Shown here in pieces: positions 59,161-64,000 of a stretch of DNA of 64,000 nt. How positions within the stretch are numbered: the stretch's first letter is position 1; every line of letters starts with the position of its first letter. The notes below the pieces were generated by a model. It was not told the origin of the DNA and did no database searches. It saw nothing but the letters and a program-made list of their open reading frames with translations. This DNA comes from Sympetrum striolatum (taxonomy: Eukaryota; Arthropoda; Insecta; Odonata; Libellulidae). Location of the stretch: NCBI GenBank assembly GCA_947579665.1, contig OX388352.1, positions 38,062,216 to 38,126,215 on the forward strand. The letters are read 5' to 3'. A program made the translations under genes and the position numbers.

Positions 59161-59849
59161 CGGTATTAAAACTTTGTATGCCATGGCGATCATTTCGTTT
59201 TCACACATAAATCCAGTTAAAGCATAAAGAATAACATGAGCATAAAAATCATCACATAAGTAACCTGTCTTACGAATGCTTTCAGTAGCAGATAAATATA
59301 ACAGGAACACTGGAAATCTATTCCAACCGGTAAAACGTATCAATTCATTTATTAATTAAGGGTTGTAAGTAGTGTGCGCATGAGCGCTAGCATAATAAAT
59401 ACCAGATAATTAACATAGAGAATGAATTAAATAAGAAAATTCGTCGCGATCAGTAACAGATGCGAATAAAACGCAACAAATACTCTCTCTTCCCAAGGAT
59501 TACTTATTATGATCCTTGCGTTAAATATTAGTTTTGAGTACGATTCAGTCCAACTAGGGATTTAAAATAGTAAACTTCCTAAAAAAACTGAATACTTCAA
59601 AAAAGAATGAGACGATATGAATAAACGGCATGAATGTTATTGATAAAAAAGAGGGCCAACGAAATGAAGAACGAATGTCCATATGAAGTGTGTAGATGCT
59701 ACTATGCGAGAAAATCAGTATTAAAACATACGTTCAAAAAGATAATTTAAATAGTGTTATTGCTACTATACCTTGGTTGTATTCATATACCTTCAAAATG
59801 TGTACATTCATGCATCTGTATTAACTAAGGATGACATTTATTTAATATA

Positions 59850-60102
59850 TATTTCAGTATTAGTGAAGGATATATCTTTATTGTTTCTTTGAATTAAAAC
59901 TAATAAGATAACTCCAAGAGAAAATATGTTAAAATTGAAAACGTGTGTGGCACGGATGGCGCACACGTTAATGTTAGCAGTGGCGTATGACTTCTTAACT
60001 ATCGAAGAAAAAATTGTTTTCTCCATCGATTTTTCCCTTACCTCGATCTTCTCCCCTTTATAATTTCCAACCTAAATCCTTTTTCATCTACGTTAAGCTA
60101 TC
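59850..60102 (+). repeat. Direct repeat X, left copy
   Basis: Matches 61597-61855. Both share variants absent from units 2 and 3 (TTGTTTC, GAAAATATG, GGATGGCGCACACG), so one was copied from the other. Confidence 0.75.
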
Positions 60103-61596
60103 CTGGGGGTCGATTTTGTAATTTGTCGACAGTAGTTATCGGTCGAGAAATCGGCCATTTTTAGAAATTAGTCGACCGAAATCTAGTTCTGCGATTTTGT
60201 AAGCGTTGCTCTCACTGTAGAGTGAGAACTTCGGTGATAACTTCCGACACATTTGTCGATTATTATTTAGTAGGCGAGAACTGGCGTGACAAGTGAGAAG
60301 TGGAGGTAGACGGAGGTAGAATTAATTAAAGAATCTTAATATTGACGTAAAATACATCTTTTAAATCGAAATTACGAAAACTATGACAAAATAAACGAAA
60401 ATTTTCGCCGTAGTGACAATGACAAGAAGTGGATGTAGACGTGTGAAATTTCGTATCTCCCTATTCCAATACATTGTTTTTTCTTGATTTTGCGCCTTTG
60501 ATACAGATTTATCAATATAATCAATATGAGAATGCGTGACTTCGTGGAAAGCCATTTGCAGAATGAAAACGCTTCGTACTTTTCCACAGAAAAGTTTTCT
60601 GTGGAAACTTACGCTTTTCTGTGGTAAAGTACGAAGTGTTTTCATTCTGCAGATTTATCAAGGTTTGATCGAGTAAGTCGAACGTTTTGGAACACAAAAT
60701 GTAGTTTGAGCAATTAAAACACGAAGCAATTTTGTTATTTTCGCGTTTATTAACATTCTATACGTAATTAATAAGCAGTGCCTGTTTCAATGGTCAATTG
60801 CTGTGCATTTTTCTGTCAGAACAGTTGCCCCCGCAATATGTTCCGAAACTATATAGAATCTATGGATCTTCCTCAATTTTATTATTTCATTCATTATCTG
60901 AACTCTATGAATCAGAACGAACGTCGGTACTAAGCCACGTCGTTTTAATCAACATTTCATTGTGCTCTCGGTTGTTCATGGTATGAAATTTCTCGTATTC
61001 GTCATTTTGACAACTTCTACCGAATTGAGCCCCTTTTATGAATCAGAATAAACATTTTCACAAACGGAAAATCTCTAATTACCCTGGAAAGCCATTATAA
61101 AGTATTATATAGTAGCTTAATTTCATTGCGGAAACGATTATTAAGGAATTTTTATGTCATACTTGATATTGATCAAGTAAAAACTGAGCCGGATTAATGC
61201 ATTAGAATACACATAAAATTAAAATTAGAATAATCATCGAGGTTTTACTGCAGTTTGCGGGAGGTTGACAGATATTTCGTTCTCTGTATCACTCTAGCAG
61301 ACGACACCGGCATCCGAGTTCGTTTTTGTATCTCGCAGTCTTTGTAACTTATACAGAATTAAATTGGAGATAATGGTCCTATGAAGTCAAGAAAAGTACC
61401 AAAGGAAGGTAAATTATGTGAAGAATCTTAATATTGTCGTAGAATACACCTTTTGAATCGAAATAACGGGTACTATGACAAAATACACGAAAGTTTTCGC
61501 CGTAGTAAACAACCAGTCCGAATCCGATACATTCATTCTCCCGCAAGAATACACGGGGATTTTTGAGACAGAATTTTCTTCTAACTATTAGTAGTA
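60103..61596. other. Unit 4-specific block between two X copies
   Basis: It contains an 88 bp direct repeat (60328-60415 and 61418-61507: AAGAATCTTAATATTG, CTATGACAAAATA, TTTTCGCCGTAGT) and the hairpin at 60557-60651. No protein domain is seen. The open frames 60361-60645 and 60381-60587 overlap the hairpin and are not considered genes. Confidence 0.5.
60557..60651. repeat. 38 bp inverted repeat with nested palindrome
   Basis: Arms 60557-60594 and 60614-60651 match with two differences. The 19 nt between them contains a second copy of the inner arm, so TTTCCACAGAAAA can pair either with the adjacent TTTTCTGTGGAAA or with the outer arm. Confidence 0.8.
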
Positions 61597-61855
61597 GTAG
61601 TATTAGTGAAGGATGTATCTTTATTGTTTCTTTGAATTAAAACTAATAAGATAACTCCAAGAGAAAATATGTTAAAATTGAAAACGTGTGTGGCACGGAT
61701 GGCGCACACGTTAATGTTAGCAGTGGCTTATGACTTCTAAAGTATCAAAGAAAAAATTATTTTCCCATTGATTTTTCCCTTACCTCGATCCTCTCCCTCT
61801 TACATTTCCAATCTTATTCCTTTATCGTCTACGTTACGCTATCTAGGCTTTGATA
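61597..61855 (+). repeat. Direct repeat X, right copy
   Basis: See the left copy. After it, array sequence continues into C3 as in units 2 and 3. Confidence 0.75.
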
Positions 61856-62337
61856 CTTAAAGAAATCGAATTATTCGGTCTTCTGTAACTTTTTTAGTTA
61901 TTTTAGGGTTAAGACATAATTCGTGCGGACCACATATGTATATATATTGTGTAACATGTGACCAAATTTGTAATATTTTTTCGGTATCAAATAAGGAAGA
62001 CGACCAGGAAATGTACCTTTCGTGACCGATATTACGATAATTGGGACTTTGTTTTTCCTATTCTTCCCAGCTTTTCAGCAGCTGTATGAACACACGATGC
62101 CATGATTCTGGCGTAAATAGTTCTAGTTTTAATGACAGCCCTTTCCTTGTGCGAGCGCTTTCTAGTGAACGATGTCAAGATAAAAGAGCACTCAAAGTCT
62201 TTATCTTCCTTTAAAGAATCTGATATTTGGAATGAAATTTAAATTTTTTCTGAGAAAAGTATTAGGGTTGTAACTATGAAAAATGAATATGCATATCTTT
62301 TAAGTAGTGATATGTAATCGTAAGAAGAAGAATAAAG

Positions 62338-62850
62338 GCTTCCTAGTTTGCATTATTGGAACATCATAACAAAATACGAAACATTACTTCACCTTCAAAC
62401 CGAACCATAAATTTAAGTTATACATATAATCGAGAAGAAAAAAACACCTTAATAGATTTATTGGCGAACGAAAGGATACCGTCCTGAACTTAAACAATTT
62501 CAACTCGGAAAGGATTAACGCTATAATGCACATATCGTAGAAAAGCTATATTGCACCCAGGAAATATCCCGAGGAAAAACAAAATTGAATAAAGTCTTCT
62601 CGGCCACGTCTGGCTGTTTTCAAGTCCGTTTTTCCGTGCAATTTTAACTTTTAACGACCTATCTAGGAGAAAGACGACTGTCGACTTCTCGGAAGGAAAA
62701 CGTGCTTTCCCCTTCGAATTGCTTATACTCGATAGATAATAACGCTCCTTTGAGCTTCGTTCCTTTCCCCTTCCTTACGAGCACAAAGACGGTCGGCGTA
62801 GTTTATTACGCATGCCGTTTGGTTGCATTCATTCTTTTAGGGGTATCCAT
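62338..62850 (+). repeat. Module C3, unit 4
   Basis: Diverged copy; the GGTACCC landmark reads GGTATCC and is followed by a short CATC-type insertion. The ACGCT arm pairs with AGCTT here, one mismatch. Confidence 0.65.
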
Positions 62851-62898
62851 CCATCCCAAATTTTGTCCCAAACATAAAAATAAAACTTGCTCTTTGTA

Positions 62899-64000
62899 CA
62901 GCTAGCAGCATAAAAAAGTTACCACCTTCGATGCAACCAGCATAACTCGAGAAGGGCGAGTCTTTCAGATTCTCTGTTTTGAGCGCGCTTTTCGTCTTCC
63001 TCTTTATGCCTGGCACGTTTTGAAGGCTTTTGTGATGATATATATTTTATAAATAATTGCTGAAAGTCATTGCTTTTGCTGCGGTAGAAGCAGTATTGTA
63101 TTATGAAAGTATTAAATTCGTATTTCGTTAAATCGGCTTGAATCTCAAGCGTAATTCGCTCTTCTTCATAAAATATTGGACATGAATTACTTTGGCTGCT
63201 CATATCTCCTCCTAACATAAAATATTCCATCAATGCAGATTTAGAATGAAATTGGTTATTTCAGTTAATGCTCCACATGCCCGCAGGATGATCGTTTTCG
63301 TAAAGATTATGATACGATAATTAAGAGAATATGAACTACTGTAAATTAGGTCAACGGAAGAAGGGGAAATTAAAAAAATGTAATAAGAATAAAAATGGGG
63401 TAATAATGAAACAATACCTGCTATTAAAAATAATGATATGTGATAGTGGAATTCAAATAGGAAATAAGTTGCTATTTTTCATTGAAAACGAATTTGTGAA
63501 AGTCGCCACGTTGTTTGGACGCCATTTACATTTGCAGGGAATTTTGATTTAAATAATTTAAATAGTAGCACACTTTATACTTTATGTGAGATGATATCAG
63601 TATAGGCCATCTGTCCTCGCTATAATCTCGCAATAATCTTTTCGCCATCGGGCTGCGAAAATCATTATCGTTGAGAATAGGGTCATGTTGTCGCGTATTT
63701 AGTCATGTAAATCACAGCTAAGGAATATATCAAATAATTATTGTCTATACAGAGTTATATTCTTGAAGGATACTCAGCCGAGGGCTCCGGTCGTTTAGGA
63801 CTTACTACTATCGAACCTGTAGTCTTTTAACAAACCGCTTTATATTGTATGTGCGAACATTTCTTTTGAATAATTAAATCAGAAGGACTAGTCGCGCAGA
63901 GTCGAGTCAAGCACCAAAAGAATTGAATAATATACTTCTAATTATTTAATTCCTTTCATTTACACCTTCTCCGTAATAAATGTTTGAATGCTAAAACGAT
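62899..64000. other. Sequence outside the array
   Basis: The array ends within TTGCTCTTTGTAC and new sequence follows with no match elsewhere in the window. It includes a minus-strand frame (62919-63233). The rest is AT-rich, and the plus frame 63331-63552 is lysine-rich with no domain. No RNA gene or transposon end recognised. Confidence 0.5.
62919..63233 (-). CDS. Possible hypothetical protein or exon, 104 codons
   Basis: The only longer frame outside the array. It ends in a charged, helical stretch (about residues 70-90: KRARHKEEDEKRAQNRES) and is otherwise unremarkable. A second Met at residue 11 (MSSQSNS) is a plausible start. No family is recognised, and no splice sites or promoter were established. 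It could be an exon, a transposon fragment or chance. Confidence 0.2.
   Translation of the reverse strand: MMEYFMLGGDMSSQSNSCPIFYEEERITLEIQADLTKYEFNTFIIQYCFYRSKSNDFQQLFIKYISSQKPSKRARHKEEDEKRAQNRESERLALLELCWLHRRW

Larger units (their letters stand above)
47049..62898. repeat. Tandem array unit 4 (last unit, enlarged)
   Basis: Last unit, about 15.8 kb. It follows the unit order through C2 (about 55,860), then carries a unit-specific block (56655-59220) in place of about 650 bp, resumes, and has a second block (60103-61596) between two direct copies of a 250 bp segment. It ends with C3. Homology to the array stops just after position 62,898, in the middle of a segment that continues in the other units. 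The empty site of the 10.4 kb element is at 50947-50954. Confidence 0.88.

Noticed and set aside
1..64000. CRISPR arrays, bacterial operons or phage
   Set aside because: Sequence character, SINEs, mariner/Merlin/pogo remnants and lack of dense coding show that this is eukaryotic DNA. No short regular repeat-spacer array was seen.

Overview
The window is AT-rich eukaryotic nuclear DNA. The transposon mix (mariner, Merlin, pogo/Tigger and piggyBac remnants, tRNA-derived SINEs, Penelope/hammerhead-like repeats) suggests an arthropod, probably an insect; I cannot name the species. I find no intact, convincing protein-coding gene. Nearly all of the longer open reading frames either lie in repeated DNA and are broken in sister copies, or are transposase remnants.

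From position 1 to about 62,898 the window is a tandem array of large paralogous units with a native period of about 11.5-12 kb: unit 1 (1-23569, interrupted by a 10.44 kb insertion), unit 2 (23570-35170), unit 3 (35171-47048) and unit 4 (47049-62898, enlarged by unit-specific blocks). The array stops at about 62,898 and unrelated sequence follows. Each unit is built from older duplications. It contains a diverged palindrome: an A arm read on the minus strand and a B arm read on the plus strand, more than 1 kb of homology each. It also contains a 400-600 bp module that recurs several times (called C1, C2, C3 and D here), and a cluster of tRNA T-arm-like motifs about 168 bp apart.

The most interesting signal is in the palindrome arms. 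Each arm carries an element of about 150-205 nt, eight copies in the window. Each copy has a TATAAATA box 30-32 bp upstream, ends that pair as a long terminal helix, two internal helices with compensated differences between the A and B types, and a T4-T5 run directly after the closing helix. This is what a Pol III type 3 (TATA-driven, external promoter) structured RNA gene would look like. I do not recognise the family; the 5' end loosely resembles vertebrate Y RNA.

The sister units give exact empty sites for several insertions: a 10,440 bp element with 906 bp terminal inverted repeats and an 8 bp target duplication (4744-15183); a 127 bp SINE with an 8 bp duplication (42076-42202); and a 228 bp element containing a perfect 87 bp palindrome with hammerhead-like motifs and a 13 bp duplication (44491-44718). 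The 10.4 kb element carries fragments of piggyBac, Merlin, pogo and mariner transposases plus a segment related to sequence outside it, so it looks like a mosaic, cargo-carrying element. Structural variants are shared by non-adjacent units (1 with 3, 2 with 4, 1 with 4, 3 with 4), which points to unequal exchange or gene conversion across the array.

All calls come from reading the sequence by eye. Percent identities, folding energies and family assignments were not computed.
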